64,000 nt of DNA from contig NZ_AP023354.1 of assembly GCF_018324685.1 (NCBI RefSeq), positions 186,001 through 250,000 of the forward strand. Reading direction: 5' to 3'. Within the stretch, counting starts at the first letter, position 1. The number at the start of each line of letters is the position of its first letter. Under the pieces are notes generated by a model. It saw only the letters and a program-made list of their open reading frames with translations, was not told where the DNA came from and did not search any database. Shown here piece by piece: positions 27,155 to 35,334 of this stretch. The stretch comes from Actinocatenispora sera (GTDB lineage: Bacteria; Actinomycetota; Actinomycetes; Mycobacteriales; Micromonosporaceae). Made by a program: the position numbers and the translations under genes.

Positions 27155-28036
27155 ATGCCCGCTGGCCAGCGCCCACTCGTCAGGCGCCGTCTGCGTTTGG
27201 AGCTGCGCCAGGAACGCGAGCGCGCCGGCAAGAGCCAGTCGGACGTGGCCAAGCGGATGGACTGGTCCTTGTCGAAGATCATCCGCTTGGAGGCCGGCCA
27301 GGTCGGCATCTCCACCAACGACCTTCGCGCGTTGCTCGACATGTACCAGGTCAACGAGAGTGAACGGCGGACGTTCCTGATCGAACTGGCCAGGGCGGCC
27401 AGGCAGTCCGGTGCATGGTGGGCGGCCTACCGCGACGTCGCGGCTTCGTCGGACTACCTGGACTTTCTCGGCTACGAGAACGACGCTTCCGACCTCTACT
27501 ACTATTCGCCACTCATCGTTCCCGGCCTGCTGCAGACCGAGGAATACGCACGGGAGATCCTCACCGCGCTCAGTCTCAACGCGAACGAGGAGCTCACCGA
27601 GCGTGCTGTCCAGCTGCGCATGTCCCGCAAGCGCCACGTACTCGATCGAGACAACCCACCGAGCCTGACCGCGGTGATCGACGAATCCGCGTTGCGGCAC
27701 GTCGTCGGCGGCGACGAGGTCATGAACGACCAGCTCACCAGCGTGGCCGAGGTCGCAGCACTGGACAACGTGACAGTACGGGTGATCCCCTTCTCGCACG
27801 GCGCACACCCCGGACTCAGCGGCGCCTTCGAGATCCTCGACTTCGCCGATCCGATGGACACCCCGGTGCTGCAATTCGACGCTGCACCTCGCGACGTGAC
27901 TCTTCGTGAGAACGGCGAGGCTCTCGACTTCTATCGGCGCTGTTATCGGCAGCTCCTGGAGAGTTCCCTGCCGGAAGCAGAGTCGATCGAATTGATCAAC
28001 AACATTGCCGAGGGCATGCTGGGCGGTGAGTCGTAG
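27155..28036 (+). CDS. XRE-family regulator with DUF5753 domain
   Basis: 293 residues. The N-terminal lambda-repressor-like HTH is RLRLELRQERERAGKSQSDVAKRMDWSLSKIIRLEAGQ, about residues 8-50. The remainder is the DUF5753 sensor domain (YYYSPLIVPGLLQTEEYAREIL, RMSRKRHVLDRDNPPSLTAVIDESAL, VTVRVIPFSHGAHPGLSGAFEILDF). Actinomycetes carry many of these (WhiJ/AbaA-orf style), each paired with a small DUF397 protein. The DUF397 gene follows 120 bp downstream. Codon usage is somewhat less GC-biased than in the core genes. GGGAG sits five bases upstream of the ATG. Confidence 0.93.
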   Translation: MPAGQRPLVRRRLRLELRQERERAGKSQSDVAKRMDWSLSKIIRLEAGQVGISTNDLRALLDMYQVNESERRTFLIELARAARQSGAWWAAYRDVAASSDYLDFLGYENDASDLYYYSPLIVPGLLQTEEYAREILTALSLNANEELTERAVQLRMSRKRHVLDRDNPPSLTAVIDESALRHVVGGDEVMNDQLTSVAEVAALDNVTVRVIPFSHGAHPGLSGAFEILDFADPMDTPVLQFDAAPRDVTLRENGEALDFYRRCYRQLLESSLPEAESIELINNIAEGMLGGES

Positions 28037-28156
28037 CAGAGAGTAAGAGTGTTTCTCTGATCAGTGCCAGCCGGTATCCTGAACGTCCCCAACGGAGGCC
28101 GGCGGTTTCATGCTGCGTTCTGGCAAACGCCGGCTCTCCCGATTAAGGAGGCCGGC

Positions 28157-28345
28157 ATGGGCTTGGGCCACACCCCTCGCCAGACTTGGCGGAAGAGTTC
28201 GCACAGCGGCGGCACCAACTGTGTCGAGACTCTCGATCTCGGAAACCACATTGCGGTTCGGGATTCCAAGAATCCGGAAGACGTCCTGGTCGTCGATGCG
28301 CGCGCGTGGCGCGAGTTTCTCAAGTACCAGGTTCAGGCCGGCTGA
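28157..28345 (+). CDS. DUF397 protein, partner of the XRE regulator
   Basis: 62 residues. The family core is plain: WRKSSHSGGTNCVETLDLG then IAVRDSKNPEDVLVVDARAWREFL. DUF397 proteins act with the adjacent DUF5753/XRE regulator, by antagonising it or as an antitoxin-like partner, in developmental control of streptomycetes. The ATG at 28157 has AAGGAGG five bases upstream, which decides against the longer in-frame start at 28064. The 120-bp gap to the XRE gene may hold a separate promoter. Confidence 0.92.
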   Translation: MGLGHTPRQTWRKSSHSGGTNCVETLDLGNHIAVRDSKNPEDVLVVDARAWREFLKYQVQAG

Positions 28346-28414
28346 CCGTCGGATTCACCTGCTTCGTTGCGCGAGAGGCGTCGCTCGTGCCGTGGCGCGA
28401 GCGACGCCTCTCGC

Positions 28415-30037
28415 TCAGCCCGGGACGCCGCGGGTGAGGAGGTCGCGGAGGTGGCGGGGGGACGGGGAGCCGTGCGCGAGCATCTCGTCGTGCCAGCCGC
28501 GCAGGTCGGTGTCGGCGGGCCGGGCCGCGGCGATGTCGGACATCTCGGTGTAGCCCACGAAGTACGTGGAGAGCTGGGTCGATGTGAGCAGCGCGCGCTG
28601 CCACTTGCCGACGGCCTCGCCCTCCTCCTGGAAGCCGTGCGTGGTCAGCAGCGCGATCGCCTCGGACTCGGCCAGCCCGTCGCAGTGCACCGCCTGGTCC
28701 AGGATCGTGTTCAGGGTGCTGCGTAGCTGCATCTTCAGCTGCTGCAGCCGCACCTGCGGGCCACCGAAGCCGTGCTCGGCGAGCAGCCGCTCCGCGTAGA
28801 CCGCCCAGCCCTCGACGAAGGTGCCGGAGGTGAAGACCGCGCGGACCGGGGTGGCGCCGCCGAACCGGCGGGCGTGCGCGAGCTGCAGGTAGTGGCCGGG
28901 CATGCCCTCGTGCACGATCAGATTCCGCAGCATGTCGTTGTTGTACTCGCGATAGAAGGAGGCGATGCGCTCGGCGGACCAGTGCGCCGGTGGTGGGGAG
29001 ATCGCGAGCAGGGTGGGCAGGCCGGGGCGCTCCATCGGCCCGGGCGCGTCGCAGTACGCGGCGGCGACACCGCGCTCGTACTCCGGCATCTCGGCGATCC
29101 GGCACGGCTCGTCGGGCAGCGTGGTCACCAGCTCGAACTGTTCGACGAACGAGGTGGCCTCGACGAAGTCGGCGCGGGCCGCCGCGACGACGTCGGCCGG
29201 GTCGGGGCGACGGTCGGCGGCCGCGGCGAGCGCCTGCCGTACCGCGTCGTCGCTGGGCTTGCCGCCGACGATGCGGGCCGCCACCTCGCGCAGCTGGTCG
29301 GCACTCTGGGACAGGTTGGACCAGGCCCGGCGGTCGAGTTCGGCCGCGGTGAGCGGGGTGTCCAGGGTGTGCCAGAGCTTGGCCTCCCAGTGCCGTCGGC
29401 CGAGCCGCGGGCTGCGGCCGGGGATCTCGGCGCGGGCGCGCAGCCAGGTGTCGAACTCGGTGAGCGCGGCGAGCGCCCCGGACCGGGTCGCCTCGACCCG
29501 GTCGCGGGCCGACGGAACCGCGGCGGCGAGCTCGTCGACCCGGCCGCGGATCAGGTCGGCGACGCCGGCGAACTGGTCGATCGCGGTACGCACGTGCAGC
29601 TGCGGGCAGTCGATGAGCACCGCGCGGGCGGTGGCGAGCGCGTCCGGCAGCGCGGCGAGCCGGTTCACCAGGTGCACCAGCCGCTCCTCCGGCGGCGCGA
29701 AGTCGCGGGAGATCAGCACGTCGAGCAGCGGCCCGGGGTTGTGCAGCAGCGGGTTCCACTCGTGTTCGGCGATCTCGGTCAGCGCGAACAGCCGGGCGTC
29801 CACGATCGCGCTGAGCATCGCGTGGTCGACCTGCTCCTCCGCCTCCAACTCCTCACCGTCCACTTCGGACAGCGCATGGGAGGCGTCGCGGAGCGTCGCC
29901 ACCTGGTCGGCCACCGTACTCGCGGAGAAGTCCATCAGCTCGTCGTCCGCCACGTGCGCGCCGGCATAGTGCGCCGTCAGCGGATCCAACATCGCCGTGA
30001 CGATCCGCTCGGCCAACGTCGGGAAGTCGATCGACAT
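28415..30037 (-). CDS. DUF885 family putative metalloprotease-like protein
   Basis: 540 residues. DUF885 proteins are alpha-helical and carry a zinc-protease-like motif, seen here as IVHEGMPGHYLQLAHARRF (H-E-G-x-P-G-H), followed by a downstream acidic helix TFVEGWAVYAERLLAE. The C-terminal part LRSTLNTILDQAVHCDGL and EEGEAVGKWQRALLTSTQLSTYFVGY is typical. There is no signal peptide, so it is cytosolic; substrate is unknown. The ATG at 30035-30037 has a modest AAGGT ribosome site. It stands alone between the DUF397 gene and the envelope operon. Confidence 0.88.
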   Translation of the reverse strand: MSIDFPTLAERIVTAMLDPLTAHYAGAHVADDELMDFSASTVADQVATLRDASHALSEVDGEELEAEEQVDHAMLSAIVDARLFALTEIAEHEWNPLLHNPGPLLDVLISRDFAPPEERLVHLVNRLAALPDALATARAVLIDCPQLHVRTAIDQFAGVADLIRGRVDELAAAVPSARDRVEATRSGALAALTEFDTWLRARAEIPGRSPRLGRRHWEAKLWHTLDTPLTAAELDRRAWSNLSQSADQLREVAARIVGGKPSDDAVRQALAAAADRRPDPADVVAAARADFVEATSFVEQFELVTTLPDEPCRIAEMPEYERGVAAAYCDAPGPMERPGLPTLLAISPPPAHWSAERIASFYREYNNDMLRNLIVHEGMPGHYLQLAHARRFGGATPVRAVFTSGTFVEGWAVYAERLLAEHGFGGPQVRLQQLKMQLRSTLNTILDQAVHCDGLAESEAIALLTTHGFQEEGEAVGKWQRALLTSTQLSTYFVGYTEMSDIAAARPADTDLRGWHDEMLAHGSPSPRHLRDLLTRGVPG

Positions 30038-30135
30038 ACCTTGACCGTACCGGCGTCGTCGACGCTCCGCGAAATGGCGCGGCGGCCAAATCGCGAATGA
30101 CGTCAGCTGCCGGCGGCCCGTCGGGGCCGGGTCGC

Positions 30136-31128
30136 TCAGTCGTCCGGCGGGTCGAAGTGGACCTCGATCCGGACACCGGGGGCGAGGCGCTGCATCGCGG
30201 CGTACCCCCGGTACGCGCGGCGGTCGGCGTCGGTGGCCGGTGGGCCGGCGAGGCTGCGCGGCCAGAGCCGGCGGGCGCGGACCACGTTGAGTTCGGCGGC
30301 CAGCAGGATCAGCTGGCCGAGGATGAAGAACCAGGTCAGCAGGCCGATCACGATGGCGAACGTGCCGTAGGTGCTGCTGGCCGACTGCAGCCTGGTGGCA
30401 ATGAAGTACCCGCCGATCCACTGCAGGATCTGCCAGCCGACCGCGGCCAGCACGGCGCCGGGCAGCACCGCACGGGTGGAGACGTCGCGTACCGTCAGGA
30501 CTCGGAAAGCGATCGTGAACAGCACGACGTTCACCAGCAGCGAGGCGAGGAGCAGCAGGACTTGGGCGCCGCGGCCGACGCCCGCGCCGAGCGAGCCCGC
30601 GCCCGACGAGAGACCGCTGATCGCCGTGGTGAGCAGCACGTCGCCGCCCAGCACCACGAGCAGCCCGACGCTGCGTGCGGTGCGGCGGGGCAGGCCGGGC
30701 CGGTCGTCCAGCGGTACCTGCCAGACGGTGTTGAAGGCGTTCTGGGCGGCGTTGGCCACCGCGAGGCCGGCCCACAGCGCCAGGATCAGGCCGATCGCGA
30801 GGCCGAGACCGCTGCCGTGAATGGCGGTACCGGCGGGCATGATCTGCTGGCCGAGCCCGGGGAACTGGTCGGCGATGGTGTGCTCGACCCGATGCTGGAG
30901 TGACGCGTTGCCGGTCAGGGCGAACCCGAGCACCGTGACGAACACCAGCAGCAGCGGGAAGAACGAGAAGAACGCGTAGTACGCGATGAGCGCGGCGAGG
31001 TTGCCCGCGGCGTCCTGGCCGAACTTCTTGAGCACCGCGAGCGGCAGCGCCAGCGCCGGGCGGCTCTGCTGGTACCGGTCGAGCCGGCCGACGAGGTCTC
31101 GGCCGGCGGCGACGGGGCCGCCGTTCAC
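30136..31128 (-). CDS. YihY/virulence factor BrkB family inner-membrane protein
   Basis: 330 residues with six membrane segments. Family motifs are AALIAYYAFFSFFPLLLVFVTVLGF, ALWAGLAVANAAQNAFNTVW and the last pair GTFAIVIGLLTWFFILGQLILLAAELN. YihY proteins were once called RNase BN but have no proven nuclease activity; a transport or envelope role is more likely. The GTG at 31126-31128 overlaps the DUF3618 stop by four bases, so it is the last gene of the four-gene envelope operon starting at 32168. Confidence 0.92.
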   Translation of the reverse strand: MNGGPVAAGRDLVGRLDRYQQSRPALALPLAVLKKFGQDAAGNLAALIAYYAFFSFFPLLLVFVTVLGFALTGNASLQHRVEHTIADQFPGLGQQIMPAGTAIHGSGLGLAIGLILALWAGLAVANAAQNAFNTVWQVPLDDRPGLPRRTARSVGLLVVLGGDVLLTTAISGLSSGAGSLGAGVGRGAQVLLLLASLLVNVVLFTIAFRVLTVRDVSTRAVLPGAVLAAVGWQILQWIGGYFIATRLQSASSTYGTFAIVIGLLTWFFILGQLILLAAELNVVRARRLWPRSLAGPPATDADRRAYRGYAAMQRLAPGVRIEVHFDPPDD

Positions 31129-31487
31129 TTCCGCCGCGGCCCCGGTACCAGCACCGCCACCGCCACGCCGAGCACCAGCGCCGCCGCCCCGCACAGCAGG
31201 GGCCGCTCGGCGAGCTGGCGGCCGACGAGGCCGGCCACGATCCGGACCGGGTTCGGTGCCTCCTCGGTACCGGCGGAGTCGGCCGACTCGATCTCGCCGG
31301 CCGTGCCGGTGGAGCCCGCCGGTAAAGGGGTACGACCACTCCGGCGCCGGTGCAGCAGGTCCTGGGCGAGGGCACGCGGGGTGGCTCGGTCCCGGAACGC
31401 GTGCACGTTCGCGGACAGCGAGGCGCGGGTGTCGGCCATCCGTTCCCGGATCTGCTCCGGCGTCACTTTTTCAGGCTGCGCGCCCAT
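31125..31487 (-). CDS. DUF3618 protein containing a TTA codon
   Basis: 120 residues. The N-terminal helix PEQIRERMADTRASLSANVHAFRDRATP is the DUF3618 motif. A disordered middle and a C-terminal membrane helix (LLCGAAALVLGVAVAVLVPG) follow. The ATG at 31487 has AAGGAG eight bases upstream and overlaps the holin-like gene by 25 bases. A GTG at 31466 that overlaps the stop exactly (GTGA) is the alternative. Codon 55 is TTA (31323-31325 on the plus strand as TAA), the only in-frame TTA I found in the window. It would be read by the tRNA-Leu(UAA) at 10,636-10,717. Confidence 0.87.
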   Translation of the reverse strand: MGAQPEKVTPEQIRERMADTRASLSANVHAFRDRATPRALAQDLLHRRRSGRTPLPAGSTGTAGEIESADSAGTEEAPNPVRIVAGLVGRQLAERPLLCGAAALVLGVAVAVLVPGPRRK

Positions 31488-31891
31488 TCCAGGTTCTCCT
31501 TGAGAGAGGCGATGGTGAGCTGCGGTCCGTTCAGCCGACCCAGTACCGACTTCGCGATCAGCCCGGTGAGCAGCGCGAACAGCAGCCAGGCGCCGGCGAC
31601 GATGAGCGCCGCCCAACCGTTGCCGAGCAGGTGACCCAGCCCGTACACGGCGCCGAGGCTGGCGAACAGCAGCATCATGAAGCCGCCGAGCAGCGCGGCC
31701 GCGATCAGGCCACCGCCGATGCCGGCCTTGACGCCCTCCTGCTTCATCTCGGCCTTGGCGATGGCAAGTTGCTCGCCCACCAGCCGGCCGACATCGCCCT
31801 TGATGTCGGAGAGGATGGCGCCGATGGGTCGATCCTCGTCGGGGTCCTCGGCCCGGTGGACCGGTTCGGCCTGGGGCTGCGTCACCGTCAT
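31463..31891 (-). CDS. Phage-holin-like DUF1469 membrane protein
   Basis: 142 residues of the actinobacterial holin-X superfamily, which is chromosomal and not phage-derived. The amphipathic segment ILSDIKGDVGRLVGEQLAIAKAEMKQEG precedes two membrane helices (GGGLIAAALLGGFMMLLFASLG and ALIVAGAWLLFALLTGLI). Such proteins sit with DUF3618 and YqjD-like proteins in stress-induced envelope operons. The start ATG has GGGAG seven bases upstream. Confidence 0.88.
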   Translation of the reverse strand: MTVTQPQAEPVHRAEDPDEDRPIGAILSDIKGDVGRLVGEQLAIAKAEMKQEGVKAGIGGGLIAAALLGGFMMLLFASLGAVYGLGHLLGNGWAALIVAGAWLLFALLTGLIAKSVLGRLNGPQLTIASLKENLEWARSLKK

Positions 31892-31919
31892 GGATGCTCC
31901 CGGATGCTTCGTGGATGGG

Positions 31920-32168
31920 CTAACCGCGGGACCGGGCGATGCGCTTCACCAGCCGGCCGAGCACGAACCCGGCCGCGACCGCGGCCACCAGGACCATCGG
32001 GCGCTGCCGGATCAGCTCGCCGACGCGGCCGAGCGGCCCGGCGGAATCCTCGGACGGCTCGTACCAGGGTTCGTCGGACGGTTCGTCCGGATGCGCCACG
32101 GCGGTCCCGTGCAGCCGGTCGGCGAGTTCGCGCTCGTCGACCGGCGGGTCTACCGGTTGGTCAGTCAT
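31920..32168 (-). CDS. Small membrane protein, first gene of the envelope operon
   Basis: 82 residues: an acidic N-terminal half (DEPSDEPWYEPSEDSAG), an amphipathic stretch GRVGELIRQRP and a single membrane helix VLVAAVAAGFVLGRLVKRIA with a basic end. It resembles the C-terminal anchor of DUF883/YqjD proteins. GGAGG lies four bases upstream of the ATG. A 28-bp gap separates it from the holin-like gene, so the four genes at 30136-32168 likely form one transcript. Confidence 0.75.
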   Translation of the reverse strand: MTDQPVDPPVDERELADRLHGTAVAHPDEPSDEPWYEPSEDSAGPLGRVGELIRQRPMVLVAAVAAGFVLGRLVKRIARSRG

Positions 32169-32363
32169 GCCGCCTCCGCGGTGCGTGACGGGCCGGGCGG
32201 GTCACCGTGGCGCGCATCGCCCGCCGGTGTCGCATCGCCGCCCCCGTCTGGTTGCCGTACCGCTCCGCCGCCGGCCCGCGCGGTCCGGTTGCGGTGCGGT
32301 TGGTACCCGGTGTACCTACCCAGGAGATCACAAGTTATCCCGTGGCCGGGTCGGCACACCGAA

Positions 32364-33548
32364 TCAGGGTGCGTGTCGTGCGTCCGCGGCTCCCGCTTCG
32401 GTGGTACCGGCGGTGTCGGCGGCGGGCTCGGTGTCAGCGGCGGACTCGGTGTCGGCGGCGGACTCGGTGTCGGCGGCGGACTCGGTGTCGGCGGCGGACT
32501 CGGTGTCGGCGGCGGACTCGGCCTCGACGGCGGGTGCTGCGGCGGCGGGTTCGGTGTCGACGGGGGGCGCGGCGGTCGCGGGCTCGGCCTCGGCGGCGCG
32601 GACCGCGGCGGCGTAGCGGAGGGCGGCGCGGCGCAGGGCGGCCTCGGCGTCCAGGCCGGCCGCGCGGGAGCGGCGGACCAGCTCGAACAGCTGGGTGCCC
32701 AGCTCACCGTCGGGGTCGGCGGCCGGTGGCAACACCGCCTCGACGCCGGCGCGCTCGGCCCGGGACTGCAGCTTCGCGGCGAGCTGCAACGCCGGCTGGG
32801 CGAGCGGTACCCCGTCGACGGACGAGTCACGGGCCTTCTCGGCGCGCTTGATCTCGTCCCAGTTCGCCACGACCTCGTCGGCACCGCTGACCGATACGTC
32901 GCCGAACACGTGCGGGTGCCGGCGGACCAGCTTCTCGACCAGTTCACCAGCCACGTCGTCGACGTCGAACCGGTCCGCGGCGGTCGACTCGGCCGCGACC
33001 CGGCTGTGGAAGGCGACCTGGAACAGCACGTCGCCGAGCTCCTCGCGCAGGTGCGCCCGCTCGCCGGAGTCGATCGCGTCGATCGTCTCGTACGCCTCTT
33101 CGAGCAGGTACGGCGCGAGCGACGCGTGCGTCTGCTCGCGGTCCCACGGGCAGCTGGTACGCAGCCGGTCCATCACCGCGACCACGTCGAGCAGCCGCGC
33201 GCCGGGCGGGTCGAACGAGCCGTACTCGGCCTCCAGCACCGGCCCCTCGTCCGAGCGTGCGACCAGCCGTTCGGCGAGCGCCTGGCCGAGCGGGCCGTCG
33301 CCGTCCGCACCGGCGAGCCAGACCACGGTGTCGGCGTCCGCCGCGAGCAGCGCGTCGGCCTGCGCCGACGCCGGACCCGCCAGCACCGTCACGTCGGTAC
33401 CGGCGGCGCGGATCGCCGCGGCCTGCGGCGTCTCGGCGCCGGCATAGACGGTGGCGTCGGCGAGCAGCCGCCAGGCGCGGGCGGTCAGCAGCCCGGCCGG
33501 CAGCCGCGGCGAGGTGTGCAGCAGCACGATGCGCGCCGGCCGCCCCAT
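32364..33548 (-). CDS. mazG: Nucleoside triphosphate pyrophosphohydrolase MazG with repeat tail
   Basis: 394 residues. Hydrolyses (d)NTPs to monophosphates and limits (p)ppGpp-linked stress and mutagenic nucleotides. An N-terminal domain of about 105 residues is followed by the MazG core at about residues 115-235: CPWDREQTHASLAPYLLEEAYETIDAI, then REELGDVLFQVAFHSRVA (the E-E-x-x-E and E-x-x-D metal ligands) and RRHPHVFGD. After residue 330 the protein is disordered and Ala/Glu-rich with six hexapeptides of the form ESAADT encoded by an 18-bp repeat array. Four bp separate it from the SurA-like gene upstream, and the pair is a conserved actinobacterial neighbour of mfd. Confidence 0.93.
   Translation of the reverse strand: MGRPARIVLLHTSPRLPAGLLTARAWRLLADATVYAGAETPQAAAIRAAGTDVTVLAGPASAQADALLAADADTVVWLAGADGDGPLGQALAERLVARSDEGPVLEAEYGSFDPPGARLLDVVAVMDRLRTSCPWDREQTHASLAPYLLEEAYETIDAIDSGERAHLREELGDVLFQVAFHSRVAAESTAADRFDVDDVAGELVEKLVRRHPHVFGDVSVSGADEVVANWDEIKRAEKARDSSVDGVPLAQPALQLAAKLQSRAERAGVEAVLPPAADPDGELGTQLFELVRRSRAAGLDAEAALRRAALRYAAAVRAAEAEPATAAPPVDTEPAAAAPAVEAESAADTESAADTESAADTESAADTESAADTEPAADTAGTTEAGAADARHAP
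32412..32519 (-). repeat. 18-bp tandem repeat in mazG (ESAADT x5 plus EPAADT)
   Basis: Six perfectly phased 18-bp units (32412-32429 to 32502-32519) encode the hexapeptide tail of MazG. The first unit has EPAADT and the others ESAADT. The repeat keeps the reading frame, so changes in copy number would only alter tail length. Confidence 0.9.
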
Positions 33549-33552
33549 CGGA

Positions 33553-34383
33553 TCAACCCGCGGTGGTCTTGGTGCTGACCACGTGCACGACGTTCGGCGA
33601 TCCCTCGCCGAGCTGCAGCGGGATCGAGCCGGTCAACGACTTGCCGTCCGGCGTCGGCAGGGTCAGTGCGGTGATCGGGTACTCCAGCTGGCCGTACCGG
33701 GGGCTGACGTCGAGGTGGTACTTCTTGATCGCGGCCTCGAAGGTGCCGCGCAGCGCCGCGGTCTGGCCGACCTTCGGCGTCTTCTTGATCTCCGGCGCGA
33801 TCTGCTCGTACGGCTTGAGCCCGAGCCCGTTGCCGGCGGCGTCCTGGGCCAGCGAGTCGTAGACGGCCCGGACCGACTTGTCGTCCGGCGCGGTGTTCCA
33901 CGCGGCGTTGCGCAGCGTGTTGATCGCCGCCTGGTTCTCGGCCTCCAGCCGGACGTACTTGTTGTCCTCCGGCAGGCCGGTCTGCCGGGCCAGGCCGGCG
34001 TAGTCGGCCGGCGGGATCTCGATGTGCTGATCGGCGGCGACCCGCTGGGTCAGCTCGTGCATGATCAGCTCGCCGGCGGCGCTGGTCCGCAGGTTGGCGT
34101 AGGCCGCCTGCTGCCTGCTCGCGTCCTGCTCCTGCTGGATGCCGCGGTAGTTCGGGGCGTCGATGATCGACTGGAACACGTCGTCGACCTGGGCCTGGGT
34201 GATGCGGTCCCCACCGATGAACGCCGCGGCGCCCGGCTGCACGTTGCAGGCGGTGGCGCCGGCGACGACGGCGGCGGAGGCGGCGAAGACGGCGGCCAGC
34301 CGGACGACGCCACGCCGAGTCAGGCCGCGCCGGCCGGAGCGGCGGGATCGACCGGCCCGAAGGGTACGAGAATGCTCGGTCAC
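33553..34383 (-). CDS. SurA N-terminal-domain lipoprotein
   Basis: 276 residues. The signal is a basic Arg-rich N-terminus followed by GVVRLAAVFAASAAVVAGATAC, whose final Cys fits a relaxed lipobox. The mature part has the SurA/PrsA-type N-terminal helices: AAFIGGDRITQAQVDDVFQSI, then GELIMHELTQRVAADQHIEI. A C-terminal segment that forms the chaperone lobe follows; no parvulin PPIase domain is present. It would act as an extracytoplasmic folding helper. The GTG start at 34381-34383 places the protein at MTEHSRTLRAG. It precedes mazG by four bases, as in relatives. Confidence 0.82.
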   Translation of the reverse strand: MTEHSRTLRAGRSRRSGRRGLTRRGVVRLAAVFAASAAVVAGATACNVQPGAAAFIGGDRITQAQVDDVFQSIIDAPNYRGIQQEQDASRQQAAYANLRTSAAGELIMHELTQRVAADQHIEIPPADYAGLARQTGLPEDNKYVRLEAENQAAINTLRNAAWNTAPDDKSVRAVYDSLAQDAAGNGLGLKPYEQIAPEIKKTPKVGQTAALRGTFEAAIKKYHLDVSPRYGQLEYPITALTLPTPDGKSLTGSIPLQLGEGSPNVVHVVSTKTTAG

Positions 34384-34462
34384 GGTAGCCAGTCTGTCGC
34401 GTCGACCGGCCCGGCGGAGCACCGGGGTACGGGGCGGAGCGCGCGGATGGTGGAATCGGTGC

Positions 34463-35251
34463 ATGGCATGGGCCGGCGCCGTCCACCTGGATCCCGGACA
34501 ACTCACCTATTACGGCACGGTGAGGGATATTCCGCTGCACTCGTCGATCGCGATCGGCCTGATCCTCGTCACCGAGGGTGTGGCCGAACTTACCGACGAG
34601 GCCGGTCACACCGTCGAGCTGCGGCCCGGCGGGCCGAACGCGGCGGTGCTGCCGCCCGGCGAGTCGCACGCCAAGCCGATGCGACCGGAGGGCTCCCCCG
34701 ACGACACCACGGCGGTCCTCGCCGTGCTCGATCCGGAGCGGCCGGAGGGCCAGCGGCTGATGGCCCGGGTCGGTACCGGCCGGCACCGGCCGCAGGCCTG
34801 GGTGGAAGCGGCGGCGCCGGCGACGAAGCTGGTCCGGACGCCGGCCCCGGACGACCCGGCCGGCGCGGCACTGGTCGCCGAGGTGGTCCGGGAGCTGGCG
34901 GCGTCCGAGACGGGGCCGGCGCCGAGCGTGCACCCGGCGGTACGGCGGGCCGCGGAGCTGATCCCGGCCCGGCTGGCCACCGGGGTGGAACTGCAGGACC
35001 TGGCCGCGGAGGTGGGGTTGTCGGCGAGCCGGCTCGGGCACCTGTTCGCGGTCGAGCTGGGCCTGCCGTACCGGGCGTACGTGCGGTGGTCCCGGCTGCA
35101 GCAGGTGGTGCAGGTGCTGCGCGAGGGCGCGACGCTCACCGCCGCCGCGCACGCCGCCGGCTTCACCGACTCGGCGCACATGAACCGGGTCTGCCGCAGC
35201 GTGTTCGGCGTCAACCCGTCCCAGCTGGTCAGCAACCTCACCTGGGTCTGA
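34463..35251 (+). CDS. AraC-family transcriptional regulator
   Basis: 262 residues. The C-terminal double helix-turn-helix is LIPARLATGVELQDLAAEVGLSASRLGHLFAVELGLPYRAYVRWSRLQ and TLTAAAHAAGFTDSAHMNRVCRSVFGVNPSQL, about residues 165-260. The N-terminal half has a cupin-like beta-barrel character (VTEGVAELTDEAGHTVELRPGG). The ATG at 34463 is 80 bp from the divergently transcribed SurA-like gene. The MMPL transporter starts 83 bp downstream on the same strand and may be its target, by inference. Confidence 0.9.
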   Translation: MAWAGAVHLDPGQLTYYGTVRDIPLHSSIAIGLILVTEGVAELTDEAGHTVELRPGGPNAAVLPPGESHAKPMRPEGSPDDTTAVLAVLDPERPEGQRLMARVGTGRHRPQAWVEAAAPATKLVRTPAPDDPAGAALVAEVVRELAASETGPAPSVHPAVRRAAELIPARLATGVELQDLAAEVGLSASRLGHLFAVELGLPYRAYVRWSRLQQVVQVLREGATLTAAAHAAGFTDSAHMNRVCRSVFGVNPSQLVSNLTWV

Positions 35252-35334
35252 ACCCGGCGGGGTGACCGAGACCACCGGTACACGCAGCGGAAACGTACAA
35301 GACGTTCCCGGCCTTGCGGGCCGACCGTGGGGAC

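Noticed and set aside
31463-31891. Holin-like gene as prophage evidence
   Set aside because: The DUF1469 family is chromosomal and sits in an envelope operon. No lysin, portal, terminase or integrase gene is near.
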